Source of the DNA: Anaerolineae bacterium
GTDB lineage: Bacteria; Chloroflexota; Anaerolineae; DRVO01
Direction: 5' to 3'
Assembly (NCBI GenBank): GCA_013178015.1
Contig: JABLXR010000015.1
Coordinates: forward strand, 1-64,000
DNA length: 64,000 nt
A program made the position numbers and the translations under genes. The notes beneath the pieces were generated by a model. That model had not been told where the DNA came from. It made no database searches and saw only the letters and a list, made by a program, of their open reading frames with translations. This document shows, one piece after another, positions 26,295 through 35,314 of this stretch (positions within the stretch are counted from its first letter, which is position 1; each line of letters opens with the position of its first letter).

Positions 26295-27527
26295 AGGGCG
26301 ATTGCATCTTATTGGTTTATGAGGCTAAGTAAGTAGTCCTCATTCCAGCCAGCGGCCTTGCGCTTGGCCTTGATACCGGCCTTGATGGTGGTGTCTTGCT
26401 TGAGCAGGCTCAGGGCCAGGTGGCGCATAAGGGCCAGGTTCTGGGCCCCGTTCCCGGCTCGGGCTCGGCAGCGGTCCTCGTCGAAGGCCACATCCAGCAC
26501 CCAGTGCAGGCCGTTCTCGATGCTCCAGTGGGTGCGGCTGACCTTGAGGATCTTTTCGGCATCGGCCTCCAGGCTGGTGATGTAGTAGAGGGTCTCCTCC
26601 TGCACCTTACCCTCTTGGCCCCAGGTACGCCTTTGCCGCCTCACCATGGCCAGGCTCTTTAGCCCCGCCCACCCTGCGTGTTGGCCCAGGCAGGCCAGGC
26701 ACTCTTTGTCCTGGATGGCCCAGCACTCCCGTGTCTCCAGGCGGCCATGGCCCTTATCCACGCTCCTGGCATGGCTATGGGGCACGTCCTTGAAGTCAAA
26801 CTCCATCGCTGTCTGGAACACATCCTCGATCTCTTCTCGCAGCCCCGGCTGGTTGTCCTTGACGGGCAGGAGGTAGTGAGCCCCGCCCTCCACGATCTGG
26901 TCCACTATGGCCCTTTGGGTCCCTATGGCATCTATAGTAATGATGCAGCCCGACAGGTCCAGCACCCGCAGCAGCTCAGGGATGGCTGCTATCTCATTGC
27001 ACTTGTCCTCTACCTTCACCTGCCCCAACACCAGGCGGTTTCCTGCCGCCCAGGCACTGACCATACAAATGGCGCTCTTGCCCAGCACACCGTCCCTTGA
27101 GCCTCGCAGGCTCTTGCCATCAATGGCCACCACCTGACCCTCTGTAGCCTCCTGTACCGCCTGTACCCAACTCATGAAGCAGCGGCCAAACTCCACTGGG
27201 TCCAAAGCAGCAAACACTCGCCCAAAGGTGTCGTGGGAGGGGATGCCGTTGGGTAGCTCCAGCCAGGTGGCAAACCATTCCTTCTTGCACTCCCCAAAAA
27301 GGGCGATATCCACCCAGTTGTCGGCCCCGCAGATGGTGGCACAAAGGGTGATGGCCACGATATCCACTAGCTTGTGCCAGCGGGTGCGCTCCACCCGAGG
27401 ATCGGTCAGCTCCGAGAAGTGCTCCACCAGACTCGCTCCAGCCATGACAGCCCCCTCTCCCTACATCGCTGCTCCCCACCTCCTGCAGGTTCCTTGCCTA
27501 CACTAACCACTTAGATGCAATCGCCCT
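26295..27527 (-). mobile_element. Insertion sequence, ISAs1 family
   Basis: A 1,233-bp element bounded by perfect 15-bp inverted repeats, AGGGCGATTGCATCT (26295-26309) and AGATGCAATCGCCCT (27513-27527). Complementarity extends imperfectly for about 8 more bases inward. It contains one intact transposase gene. I see no target-site duplication: the left flank ends CCCGCG and the right flank begins ACCGGG. This suggests a rearrangement after insertion. Confidence 0.9.
26309..27445 (-). CDS. ISAs1 family transposase
   Basis: A 378-residue DDE transposase. It opens with HFSELTDPRVERTRWHKLVD and WLELPNGIPSHDTFGRVFA, both characteristic of ISAs1-type enzymes. The catalytic residues fall in VVAIDGKSLRGS (Asp), IITIDAIGTQ (Asp) and HWSIENGLHWVLDVAFDED (Glu). 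The reading frame is uninterrupted and its stop lies inside the left terminal repeat, so the element may still be active. Confidence 0.95.
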   Translation of the reverse strand: MAGASLVEHFSELTDPRVERTRWHKLVDIVAITLCATICGADNWVDIALFGECKKEWFATWLELPNGIPSHDTFGRVFAALDPVEFGRCFMSWVQAVQEATEGQVVAIDGKSLRGSRDGVLGKSAICMVSAWAAGNRLVLGQVKVEDKCNEIAAIPELLRVLDLSGCIITIDAIGTQRAIVDQIVEGGAHYLLPVKDNQPGLREEIEDVFQTAMEFDFKDVPHSHARSVDKGHGRLETRECWAIQDKECLACLGQHAGWAGLKSLAMVRRQRRTWGQEGKVQEETLYYITSLEADAEKILKVSRTHWSIENGLHWVLDVAFDEDRCRARAGNGAQNLALMRHLALSLLKQDTTIKAGIKAKRKAAGWNEDYLLSLINQ

Positions 27528-27923
27528 ACCGGGGGAACCGGCCAGGATGAGAAGACGAGTGATGGCTCCGGGCTGAACCCCAGAGCTGGATGCGGCGAAG
27601 CCGGCCTTTCGGCCAGCTGACAGAGACAAGCGATGGCGTTCTGGCAGGCTGAGCCCCGCCTCGAGGAGGTCGCGCTCCCAGACGCGGCGGCACTCCGACC
27701 GAGAACGTCTGCTGCTGGGGCCTTCTCGCACCTCGGCGCACGAACTCCTCGGGGGGTTACTGGTCCCCGGACCGGGGGGGAGACCAGGGCGGGCCGTTCG
27801 CTCTCCTCAGAGCAGGCTCTTGGCCGGCGCCCCTCGACCGTAAGCTCTCACGGCTCCTGCCGACGGGCGGCGCAGGCCAAGCGCGGCAGGGACGGCGGAG
27901 CGAAGGCCCGGCGTGGAATCGGG
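27528..27923. other. Repeat-containing gene-free stretch
   Basis: No supported gene. It holds a family B double-hairpin repeat (27565-27618) and a partial family A repeat near 27736-27757 (CGAACTCCTCGGGGG). The absence of the missing URO-D half here argues for a deletion next to the IS. Confidence 0.5.
27565..27618 (+). repeat. Dispersed double-hairpin repeat, family B
   Basis: Begins GCTCCGGGCTGAACCC and ends GGCCTTTCGGCCAGCT, with the two hairpins separated by GATGCGGCGAA. Other copies are at 44093-44147, 46417-46464 and 46569-46624, with a half copy at 44250-44271. This is the most diverged copy. Confidence 0.7.
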
Positions 27924-29282
27924 CTACTGCCGGAACTGGGGCAGGTACTCCGCCTGTACCTCCAGCATCTCCTCCATCATCGCCTTGGCCTGGTCCATGT
28001 CGTTGACCATGGGATCCAGCAGCAGCGCCTGCAGCAGCAGCTCCCTGCTGCCCAGCACCCCTGCGTCCACCGCCAGAGAAGCCACGGTCAACTGGGTACG
28101 ACACAGGGAAGCGATGGGCTCGGGCAGCGATCCCACTCCCACGCCCCGGATGCCGAAGCGGCTGGCCACCGCCGGCACTTCGACTATGGCACCGTCGGGC
28201 AGATTGGCGATGTAGCCCTCGTTGGGGATGTCCACCGCCACTTCGTAGGTATTGCGGTTGTGCAGCATGGCGTCAATGATGGGGATGGCCCGCTCCCCGG
28301 AGCCGGACCTGATGCGGCCCCACAGTTCCCCTCCCGCGGCCATGGCTTCGATCTGTTGCCACATCCGGTCCCGGCCCTGCTCGGCCTTGTCCCAGTCATA
28401 GAGGTGGAGGCCGTACTTCTCCCAGGGCTTAGTCTGCGGATCGTGGGTCCAGTGAGTGTACTCGGCCAGGTGCCCGTCTCCAGTGGCGGGACAGACGCCG
28501 AAAGCGTCGTAGATGCGGCGGGTGAGGGGCTGGAAGTCAGCCGGCAGTTCGGCCAGGCGACGGGCGAACAGGGGATAGAGGTCCTCGCCCGTCCGCTTGT
28601 CGCGGATGTCGAGCATGAAGGTGAAGTGGTTGATGCCGGCCGCCTTGATGTCTAGCAGATCGTGTGCCTGACGGCCTAGGCCGTACAGCCCCCATTCGCC
28701 GCCCACCGGGCGCTCCAGGCCCAGGTCCTCCGCCAAGGCGAAGGCGACGATGGCGTAGCCCATGCCGATCTGGTGGCATAGGCCAGCGGCCTTGATCTTG
28801 GAGTAGCGGCTAGCCACCAGGGTCATGCGGGGCACCGGGTTGGTGAAGTTCAGGAGCCAGGCATCGGGGCAGAGCTTCTCCATGTCGCGGCAGATGTCCA
28901 GGATCATGGGAGCATTGCGGGCCGTGTGGAAGGCGGCTCCTGGGCCGCCGTTCTCCCCCAGGGGCTGGCGAACGCCGCATCGAGCGGGGATCTCCCAGTC
29001 CTGGCGCCAGAGCTTCTCCCGGTTCACCGCGATGGAGGTGATCACGAATTGGGCGTCGGGGAGCACCTCTCTGCGATCGGTGGCGGCCTGGATGGTCATG
29101 CCGGCGTCCCATTCGCGGTTGGCCCGCTCCGCCAGCTTGGCGATCAGCTCCAGCCCCTGGGCGTTGAGGTCGCACAGGGCGACGGTGCTGCCCGAGAGCG
29201 AGCGGCACTGCAGTATGTCGCTCAGGATGGCAGGCCCGAAGGAGGCGCTGCCGGCGCCGATGATGACGATCTTGGTTTGCAT
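27924..29282 (-). CDS. Glycoside hydrolase family 4 (alpha-glycosidase-like)
   Basis: A 452-residue cytoplasmic GH4 enzyme, which cleaves glycosides by an NAD- and Mn-dependent oxidation-elimination route. The N-terminus TKIVIIGAGSASFGPAILSD is the NAD-binding GxGS motif. FTNPVPRM and GLCHQIGMGY (the metal-binding Cys and His) follow, then GINHFTFML. The ATG at 29282 has GGAGG. It is the last gene of the sugar ABC operon and probably hydrolyses the imported sugar. The exact glycoside, alpha-galactoside or alpha-glucoside, is not decided by sequence. Confidence 0.88.
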   Translation of the reverse strand: MQTKIVIIGAGSASFGPAILSDILQCRSLSGSTVALCDLNAQGLELIAKLAERANREWDAGMTIQAATDRREVLPDAQFVITSIAVNREKLWRQDWEIPARCGVRQPLGENGGPGAAFHTARNAPMILDICRDMEKLCPDAWLLNFTNPVPRMTLVASRYSKIKAAGLCHQIGMGYAIVAFALAEDLGLERPVGGEWGLYGLGRQAHDLLDIKAAGINHFTFMLDIRDKRTGEDLYPLFARRLAELPADFQPLTRRIYDAFGVCPATGDGHLAEYTHWTHDPQTKPWEKYGLHLYDWDKAEQGRDRMWQQIEAMAAGGELWGRIRSGSGERAIPIIDAMLHNRNTYEVAVDIPNEGYIANLPDGAIVEVPAVASRFGIRGVGVGSLPEPIASLCRTQLTVASLAVDAGVLGSRELLLQALLLDPMVNDMDQAKAMMEEMLEVQAEYLPQFRQ

Positions 29283-29305
29283 GCCTGCCTCCGCGCAGAT
29301 GACCA

Positions 29306-29405
29306 GTGACGAGTGACACGTGACAAGGGATGGGCGAGGGCTGCTCGCTGCCAGATGCGTGAACCGGACCCCACTCATGTTCTCTGGTCACGCGTCACTC
29401 GTCAC
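29306..29405. repeat. Long inverted repeat between malG-like and GH4 genes
   Basis: GTGACGAGTGACACGTGAC (29306-29324) and GTCACGCGTCACTCGTCAC (29387-29405) are complementary over 19 bases with one mismatch, spaced by 62 bases. The arms are built of short GTGAC units. In the operon mRNA it would form a strong stem that could dampen or separate GH4 expression. Confidence 0.6.
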
Positions 29406-29412
29406 GCGTCAG

Positions 29413-30297
29413 CTATCCCTTCACCCCCGTTATCACGATGCCCTGGATGTACGAGCGTTGGGCAATGAAGAACAGGACGAGCACTGGTACCGTCATGAGC
29501 ACCGACACGGCCATCATGGACTCCCACCGTATGGCTCGCGAGCCGGGCCCCGCCTGGAAAGCCCGCAGCCCCAGGGCCAGGGGGAACTTCTCCATCTTGT
29601 TGAGGTAGATTAGAGGTCCCATGAAGGCGTTCCACATGCCGCTGAAGGAGAAAATGGCCGTCACTCCCAGGGCCGGCCGGGCCAGGGGGGCGATGATACG
29701 GAAGAAGAGCCCGAAGGGGCCACAGCCGTCTATCTTGGCCGCATCGTCCATTTCCCTGGGGATGGTGGCAAAGAACTGGCGCAGCAGGAAGATGTAGTAG
29801 GCCTCGCCGAAGTAGGCGGGCACTATCAGGGGCAGGAAGGTGTTCACCCAGCGCAGCTTGGAGAATATGATGAACAGGGGAATCATGGTCACCTGGCCCG
29901 GTATCATCATGGTAGCCAGGATGAGGAAGAACAGCGGCCGGCGGCCACGGAACCGCAGCCGAGCGAAGGGATAGGCCACCACGGCGCTGCTTATCACTGT
30001 GCCCACCATGACCAGGGTGCTGAGCACAATGGAGTTCTTGAGGAAGACCAGCACCGACACGGGCAGGGAAGTGATGGCCCTCGGATAGTTGGCCCATACC
30101 AGACGGCTCGGTGCCCACTTGATGGGATAGGTCACCACCTCATCGGGCGGCTTCAGCGAGGTGGTCACCATCCAGTAGAAGGGAAACATGATGACCACGG
30201 CGCCGGTGATGATGATCAGGTAGAGCACCGCCTTGCCCACCAGCGTCGTCGCCTTCCAGGACGTTCGCCTGGAGGCGGCAACCGAGACTGAGGCCAT
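29413..30297 (-). CDS. Sugar ABC transporter permease, MalG type
   Basis: A 294-residue inner-membrane permease with six predicted helices. The first is around AVLYLIIITGAVVIMFPFYW and the last around AVSVLMTVPVLVLFFIAQ. The cytoplasmic EAA loop is EMDDAAKIDGCGPFGLFFRI, which docks the ATPase. The ATG at 30297 overlaps the upstream stop by one base (TGATG). No ATPase gene is present, so a shared MsmK-like ATPase encoded elsewhere is presumably used. Confidence 0.92.
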   Translation of the reverse strand: MASVSVAASRRTSWKATTLVGKAVLYLIIITGAVVIMFPFYWMVTTSLKPPDEVVTYPIKWAPSRLVWANYPRAITSLPVSVLVFLKNSIVLSTLVMVGTVISSAVVAYPFARLRFRGRRPLFFLILATMMIPGQVTMIPLFIIFSKLRWVNTFLPLIVPAYFGEAYYIFLLRQFFATIPREMDDAAKIDGCGPFGLFFRIIAPLARPALGVTAIFSFSGMWNAFMGPLIYLNKMEKFPLALGLRAFQAGPGSRAIRWESMMAVSVLMTVPVLVLFFIAQRSYIQGIVITGVKG

Positions 30298-31286
30298 CAC
30301 TCGCCTCCCGCAATACCAGCTTCGTAGTAAACCCAGGCTGCGGACGATCGGAAGATCAGCACAGTGAAGAACATGATGATGATGAAGTAGATCCAGGCCA
30401 AAGCGCTGGCGTAGCCCATGCGAAACTGCTGGAAGGCCAGGTTGAACAGGTAAAGCACGTACATCATGGTCGAGTTGTTCGGCCCGCCCTGCGTCATTAC
30501 GTAGGTGTTGGTGAAGACCTGAAAGGACCCAATGATACCGGTGATGAGGACAAAGAAGATGGTGGGGCTCACCATCGGTATGGTGATGTGCCGAAACCGG
30601 GGCCACAGCCCGGCTCCGTCTACCTTGGCCGCGTCGAACAGCTCGGTGGGGATGCCTTGGAGTCCGGCCAAGAAGATCAGCATGGGCCCACCTGCCCCCC
30701 ACAGGCTCATGATGATCAGCGCCGGCTTGGCCCACCTCTCCTCGTATAGCCACGCGGGCCCCTCGATGCCGACGACGGCGAGCACGTTGTTGAGGACCCC
30801 GAACTCCTTGTTGAAGATGAGGATCCACAAGAGCGACACCGCCACGCCGGGGATGATAGAGGGCAAGTAGTAGATGGTGCGCCAGACGCCTCGTCCGACG
30901 ACGTCCTGGTTCAGCATGAGGGCGATAGCGAAGCCGACGACGATGCCCAGGGGGACGCTAATGAACACGTAATAAGAGGTGTTGTAGAGCGTCTTCCAGA
31001 AAAGAGAGGTCACCTCATCGAAGGAGAAGAGGTTGCGGTAGTTGAGCAGCCCCACGTAGACCGGGGGCCTCAGCATGCTAGCTTCGGTGAGGCTGAGATA
31101 GAGCGAGTAAAGCATCGGCCCGGCGATGAAGGCGACGAAGCCAAAGATCCAGGGCAAGACGAAGAGCCAGGAGACCAGCTCCTCCTGCTGCAGCAGAGTC
31201 AGCCTGCGGCCGGCGAACCCCCCGCGCCGCGCCTCTTGCCCTGCACGCCGGGGAATCCCCGCGCGCACCGGCTCGGTTACACCCAT
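30297..31286 (-). CDS. Sugar ABC transporter permease, MalF type
   Basis: A 329-residue permease partner of the MalG-like protein. A basic cytoplasmic N-terminus of about 45 residues precedes helices beginning WLFVLPWIFGFVAFIAGPML. The EAA loop is ELFDAAKVDGAGLWPRFRHI. The ATG at 31286 follows GGAGGGAG; an in-frame start further upstream lacks such a site. It lies 119 bases after the binding-protein gene, with a strong hairpin in the gap. Confidence 0.92.
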   Translation of the reverse strand: MGVTEPVRAGIPRRAGQEARRGGFAGRRLTLLQQEELVSWLFVLPWIFGFVAFIAGPMLYSLYLSLTEASMLRPPVYVGLLNYRNLFSFDEVTSLFWKTLYNTSYYVFISVPLGIVVGFAIALMLNQDVVGRGVWRTIYYLPSIIPGVAVSLLWILIFNKEFGVLNNVLAVVGIEGPAWLYEERWAKPALIIMSLWGAGGPMLIFLAGLQGIPTELFDAAKVDGAGLWPRFRHITIPMVSPTIFFVLITGIIGSFQVFTNTYVMTQGGPNNSTMMYVLYLFNLAFQQFRMGYASALAWIYFIIIMFFTVLIFRSSAAWVYYEAGIAGGE

Positions 31287-31346
31287 ATAGCTCCCTCCGG
31301 CCAGCCTCGATCGGACCAACCGAGCAGCGTCGCCGCCTGCGGCGGG

Positions 31347-31388
31347 GTCGGTGGGCCGCGCCGCCTTGCGGGGACGCAGCCCACCGAC
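31347..31388 (-). promoter_or_regulatory. Intercistronic hairpin after binding-protein gene
   Basis: GTCGGTGGGC (31347-31356) and GCCCACCGAC (31379-31388) form a perfect 10-bp stem. Such hairpins after binding-protein genes commonly protect their mRNA or reduce read-through, giving more binding protein than permease. That role is inferred here. Confidence 0.55.
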
Positions 31389-31405
31389 GGCCTGTTCGCC
31401 CGCGT

Positions 31406-32764
31406 CTAGGTCACCGTAGCGAGGTACTCATTGATCTTGGTGCACAGCTCCGTGAGCCCTTCCTCCAGGCCCATGGTACCGGTGACCCAGATGGAGTCCC
31501 AGATGGGGACGAAGATCTCCCTTACCTTAGCGTGGTTCTTGAAGTAGGGATCCAGCCGGGCGATGGCGGCCATGTCGCTGAAGGCTTTCACATTCAGGCC
31601 CGCTTTCGCTCCCTGCGACTCCGTGTCCCACACCGGGGCCACGCTCTTGCGCGATGGCTGCAGCCCCAGCACTGAAGTACACATCTCCCGCTCCGCCTCG
31701 GGACTGGTCATGAACCGCAGTAGCTTGATGGACTCCGCCTTGTGCTTCGTGCCCGCGTAGACGCCGTAGCCGTCGGCAAAGATGTGGCCCACGCTCAGCT
31801 CCTTGTGGGGCAGGAGGGAGTAGTCGTAGGCGAAGTTGTTGCGAGCGATGAAGTCAGTGACCTGCCAGCTGTGAGCCTCGTGCAAACCGAGCTTCCCAGT
31901 CTGGAAGAAGTCCCAGCTACCGACGCCTTCGGCTTCCTGGGCCGACGGCGAGTACTTGTAGGTGTAAAGTATGTCCCAGTTGAACTTGAGCGCCTCCACC
32001 GCCTTGGGCTGGTCAATGAGGATCTTAGTGCCCATGGCGTCCTTGTCCATCCACTCACCGCCGTTCTGCCACACCCAGTGAGCGATATAGTTCTGCGCCA
32101 CCCGGTAGCCCCACTGGGAGGCTTTGCCGCTGTCGTCCCGGACCGTGAGCTTGTCCGCAGCCATGAGGAAGTCATCCCAGGTCCAGTCATCCGTGGGATA
32201 GTCCAGGCCGGCCTCATCCATCAGGTCCTTATTGTAGGAGAGGGCTACCGTGGACACGTACTTGGGGATCTCGTAGAGGTGGTTGTTGACGTTGAAGGCT
32301 ACCAGCTGCCCCTCGTAGAAGTCGCTCAGTTCGTCGCTGGTGAACTCCTCCTCCAGCGGAAGCAACTGCTCCGCTTCCATCCACTCCCGGGCGGCATTGC
32401 CGTAGGCCACCATGACGTCCGGAGCGTCCCCCGCCGCCATCTGCGCCGTGATCTTCTGCGACCAGTCGCCGATGGCCGGCTCGAAAGTCACCTTGATGCC
32501 CGGGTTCGCCTCCTCGAACTGGGGAATGAGCACGTCGGTGAAGACCTTGAATCCCTCCGGCCCTACCTCTGCCTCGTCCTCGAAGCGAAGCTCTACCACT
32601 TCGCCGGCCGGGGGCGCCGGTGCCACCGTCTCCCCTGCAGCGACGCCGGTGGCCTCGGCCGGCGCAGGAGCCGGGGTCGCTGCACAGGCTGTGAGTAGTG
32701 CGGCGGCAATGCCAGAAGTGGAGAATGCGAGGAACCGTCGTCGGGTCAGAACACGCGTCACCAT
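31406..32764 (-). CDS. Sugar-binding lipoprotein, ABC family 1
   Basis: A 452-residue extracellular binding protein. The N-terminus TRRRFLAFSTSG is twin-arginine-like and LLTAC is the lipobox. The mature protein has QFEEANPGIKVTFEP, AAGDAPDVMVAYG and DDWTWDDFLMAADKLT, all typical of family-1 sugar-binding proteins. It is the first gene of an operon with two permeases and a GH4 hydrolase, so it should capture an oligosaccharide or glycoside. The ATG at 32764 has GGGAGG and a perfect TATAAT upstream. Confidence 0.93.
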   Translation of the reverse strand: MVTRVLTRRRFLAFSTSGIAAALLTACAATPAPAPAEATGVAAGETVAPAPPAGEVVELRFEDEAEVGPEGFKVFTDVLIPQFEEANPGIKVTFEPAIGDWSQKITAQMAAGDAPDVMVAYGNAAREWMEAEQLLPLEEEFTSDELSDFYEGQLVAFNVNNHLYEIPKYVSTVALSYNKDLMDEAGLDYPTDDWTWDDFLMAADKLTVRDDSGKASQWGYRVAQNYIAHWVWQNGGEWMDKDAMGTKILIDQPKAVEALKFNWDILYTYKYSPSAQEAEGVGSWDFFQTGKLGLHEAHSWQVTDFIARNNFAYDYSLLPHKELSVGHIFADGYGVYAGTKHKAESIKLLRFMTSPEAEREMCTSVLGLQPSRKSVAPVWDTESQGAKAGLNVKAFSDMAAIARLDPYFKNHAKVREIFVPIWDSIWVTGTMGLEEGLTELCTKINEYLATVT

Positions 32765-32833
32765 CTCTGCCTCCCTGGAAAGCGCTACAGCAGCACGACG
32801 AGAGTAACCGACCGATGAGGTACCGCTGCTACC

Positions 32834-32863
32834 ATTATACCGGCCCGCGTCCTGCGCTTTCGA
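32834..32863 (-). promoter_or_regulatory. Promoter of sugar ABC-GH4 operon
   Basis: A perfect TATAAT (32834-32839) on the minus strand lies 18 bases from TCGAAA (32858-32863). It is about 70 bases upstream of the binding-protein start, in the divergent spacer (32765-33109), where I saw no gene. Confidence 0.6.
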
Positions 32864-33109
32864 CCGGCATTCGGCGCTCTGGAGCGACTTCCATGCGACA
32901 TGGGTGTGTCGCAAGTGTGTCCCCCGAGCGATCGAGGGGCGCTGCCATCGGCCGAACCTTGGAGGCAAGGCCCAGCTTTCGCCTTCCTGCCGTACGACGC
33001 CGTCGGGCCACACCAGGCGCCGATCGGAGAGTGGCTCTTGCGAGCACCAGCCCCGGCCCGCTATGCTGGCCGCGGGACCCAACGGTGCTTGCGAGGGGGA
33101 GGTGAGGCC

Positions 33110-35314
33110 ATGGACGCTCGCGCTTCTCTGGAGCCGGCTCAGGCGTTTCGGCTCAACAAGCAGGACGTGGACCGGGCGATCTTCAACCGGCTCCTCATGG
33201 CCTTGGTCGCCATCCAGTACGCCATCCTGTGGCACATGGCTCTGGTGACCTCGCAGGACCTCTCCCTCCTCGTCTTCTTCCTTGCCGCAGCCCTGGTCCT
33301 CCTGGCCCTGTGGCGGGTCGGACGACGAAGCCTGCAGGCAGGGAAACTGGGGCTGGTGGGTGCCTGCTTCCTAGGCGCTGTCGCCGTGCAGGCTAGTCAT
33401 TGGGAGGCAAGCTGGCTGCTTGCCCTGCCCGTGCTCGTCGCCGGGGCGCTGTACCGGCCGGTGGTAGCTGCTGTCTTGGCCGTGCTCAGCGTCCTGCTCA
33501 TCGAGCTGCGCCTGCCAGACCCGGTGGCTCTGTCTTCGCTCTTCGTCATCGCCACTGGCGTCTTGTCGTGGCTCACCCTGCAGCCCCTGCACCAACTGCT
33601 CCTTTGGCACTCGCAGCGCAGCCTGGAAGCCACTGCCCTCGCCGAGCAACTGCGCGACCAGCGGGGCAAGCTCAACCGCACCATCAAGGCCCTGGACGAC
33701 TCCTACCAGTTGCTGGAAAAGACCAACCGGGAACTGCTCCTGGCCCGGCGAGAGGCCGACGCCCTCCGCGACCTCAGGAGCCGTTTCGCCACCAACCTCA
33801 GCCACGAGCTGCGCACCCCCCTGAACATCATCCTCGGCTTCAGCCACCTCATCTACACCAAGCCCCAGCTCTACGGCATGGACCGCTGGCCAGATGCCCT
33901 CCTCCGCGACCTCTCCGAGCTGCGGCGCAATGCCGGTTACCTCTCCGATCTCGTGGACGACATCGTTGACCTGGCCCGCGTGGACGCTCTCGCCATGCCC
34001 ATCAGACGGGAGCCGAGCGACCTGGCACACGTGATCCAGGAAGCGGTGGCCATCGCCGAAGCCCTGGCCCAGGAGAAGGGCCTATCCATCCGGGTGTCCT
34101 GCGACGCGGATATCCCACCCTTGGCGATAGACCCGGTGCGCATACGCCAGGTGCTCTTCAACCTGCTCACCAACGCCGTTCGGCACACCGAAAAGGGCTC
34201 GATTCATATCGAAGCCACAACGCGAGAAGGGGAAGTGGTGGTTTCGGTCAGCGACAGCGGCCACGGCATCCCCCAAGAGGAGCTGGCCAGCATATTCGAC
34301 GAGTTCTACCAGGTCGGCCGGCCCAAGCACGGGCCCGACTCAGGCAAAGGGCTGGGCCTGGCCATAGCGCGCCGCTTCGTGCAGCTTCACGGGGGGAGCA
34401 TCTGGGTGGAGAGCACCGTCGGGGTGGGTAGTACCTTCTCCTTCTCCCTTCCCCTGGCCGACAAGCCGGTGAGCCTGAGCCGGCCGGGCAGGCCCCTGCC
34501 CACCCCCAAGGCCCGCAGCAAGCCCCTGGTGCTGGTCCTCAACGACGACGGCACGGCGGCAGGCTACCTGCGGCGACGCTTGGAGAGCTGCGACTTCGCC
34601 CCCGTCCCCGCGGACAGATCCCCGGACGAGATGCTGGTCGGGGAGGCCCCGGCCGCGGTGGTCATAAACACGCCGGTCAGCTCCCCAGCCCCGGCGCAGC
34701 ACCCGCTGGCTGCTCTCCTGCCCGAGGCGGCGCCCGTGATCGAGTGCTCCCTTCCTAGCAGTCAGTGGCTCTCCGGGGCGAAGGAATTCTCCGCCGTGCT
34801 GACCAAGCCGGTGACCCAGGAGAAGCTGCTTGAGGCCCTGAAGGCGATAGTGCCGGAACCGTCCCGCGCCACCGTGCTGATAGCCGACGATGATCGCAGC
34901 TTCGTGCAACTCATTCGCCGCATGCTGCAGTCGTCCTCTGAGGACGGCTACGGAGTGCTGACTGCCTACGGCGGGGCGGAGGCCCTGCGAAAGGCGCGTC
35001 GCTACCGGCCGGACGCCATCCTGCTCGACTTGCTCATGCCGGACATGAACGGCTTCGACGTCCTGGCGGCCATACGTCAAGAGCCGACGCTGCGGGGGAT
35101 CCCCGTTGTCGCGGTGACTGCCGCTACTCCCGGTGAGGATGAGATGGCTCAGAGAGGAGCGTACTTCCGCCTCACCAGGCGCAGCTCCTTCCGTCCGGGC
35201 GAGCTGGTGAGCCTGATCTCGTTGGCCGTAGCCTCCGGCGCTACCTTGCCAGAGGGCCACCAAGACTTCGCTGCAGGGCAGCCAGTAGCTCCTGTTCGGA
35301 CAGGGGCTTCTTGA
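33110..35314 (+). CDS. Membrane hybrid histidine kinase with two C-terminal receiver domains
   Basis: A 734-residue sensor kinase. Five or six membrane segments lie between about residues 25 and 165, then a coiled coil. The phosphoacceptor site is FATNLSHELRTPLNIILGF. The ATPase domain has RQVLFNLLTNAVRHTEKG, DSGHGIPQEE and GKGLGLAIARRFVQLHGG. A first receiver-like domain (about 465-575) lacks the acceptor Asp: VVINTPV replaces the usual LD. The second has DDDRSF and LLDLLMPDMNG but lacks the conserved Lys (FRLTRRS). No periplasmic sensor domain of size is seen. The ATG at 33110 follows GGGGGAGGTG. Its last 24 codons overlap the convergent gene. Confidence 0.88.
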   Translation: MDARASLEPAQAFRLNKQDVDRAIFNRLLMALVAIQYAILWHMALVTSQDLSLLVFFLAAALVLLALWRVGRRSLQAGKLGLVGACFLGAVAVQASHWEASWLLALPVLVAGALYRPVVAAVLAVLSVLLIELRLPDPVALSSLFVIATGVLSWLTLQPLHQLLLWHSQRSLEATALAEQLRDQRGKLNRTIKALDDSYQLLEKTNRELLLARREADALRDLRSRFATNLSHELRTPLNIILGFSHLIYTKPQLYGMDRWPDALLRDLSELRRNAGYLSDLVDDIVDLARVDALAMPIRREPSDLAHVIQEAVAIAEALAQEKGLSIRVSCDADIPPLAIDPVRIRQVLFNLLTNAVRHTEKGSIHIEATTREGEVVVSVSDSGHGIPQEELASIFDEFYQVGRPKHGPDSGKGLGLAIARRFVQLHGGSIWVESTVGVGSTFSFSLPLADKPVSLSRPGRPLPTPKARSKPLVLVLNDDGTAAGYLRRRLESCDFAPVPADRSPDEMLVGEAPAAVVINTPVSSPAPAQHPLAALLPEAAPVIECSLPSSQWLSGAKEFSAVLTKPVTQEKLLEALKAIVPEPSRATVLIADDDRSFVQLIRRMLQSSSEDGYGVLTAYGGAEALRKARRYRPDAILLDLLMPDMNGFDVLAAIRQEPTLRGIPVVAVTAATPGEDEMAQRGAYFRLTRRSSFRPGELVSLISLAVASGATLPEGHQDFAAGQPVAPVRTGAS

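Noticed and set aside
31742-32698. 318-residue plus-strand frame opposite the sugar-binding protein
   Set aside because: Same reason: the minus-strand gene has a signal peptide and family motifs.
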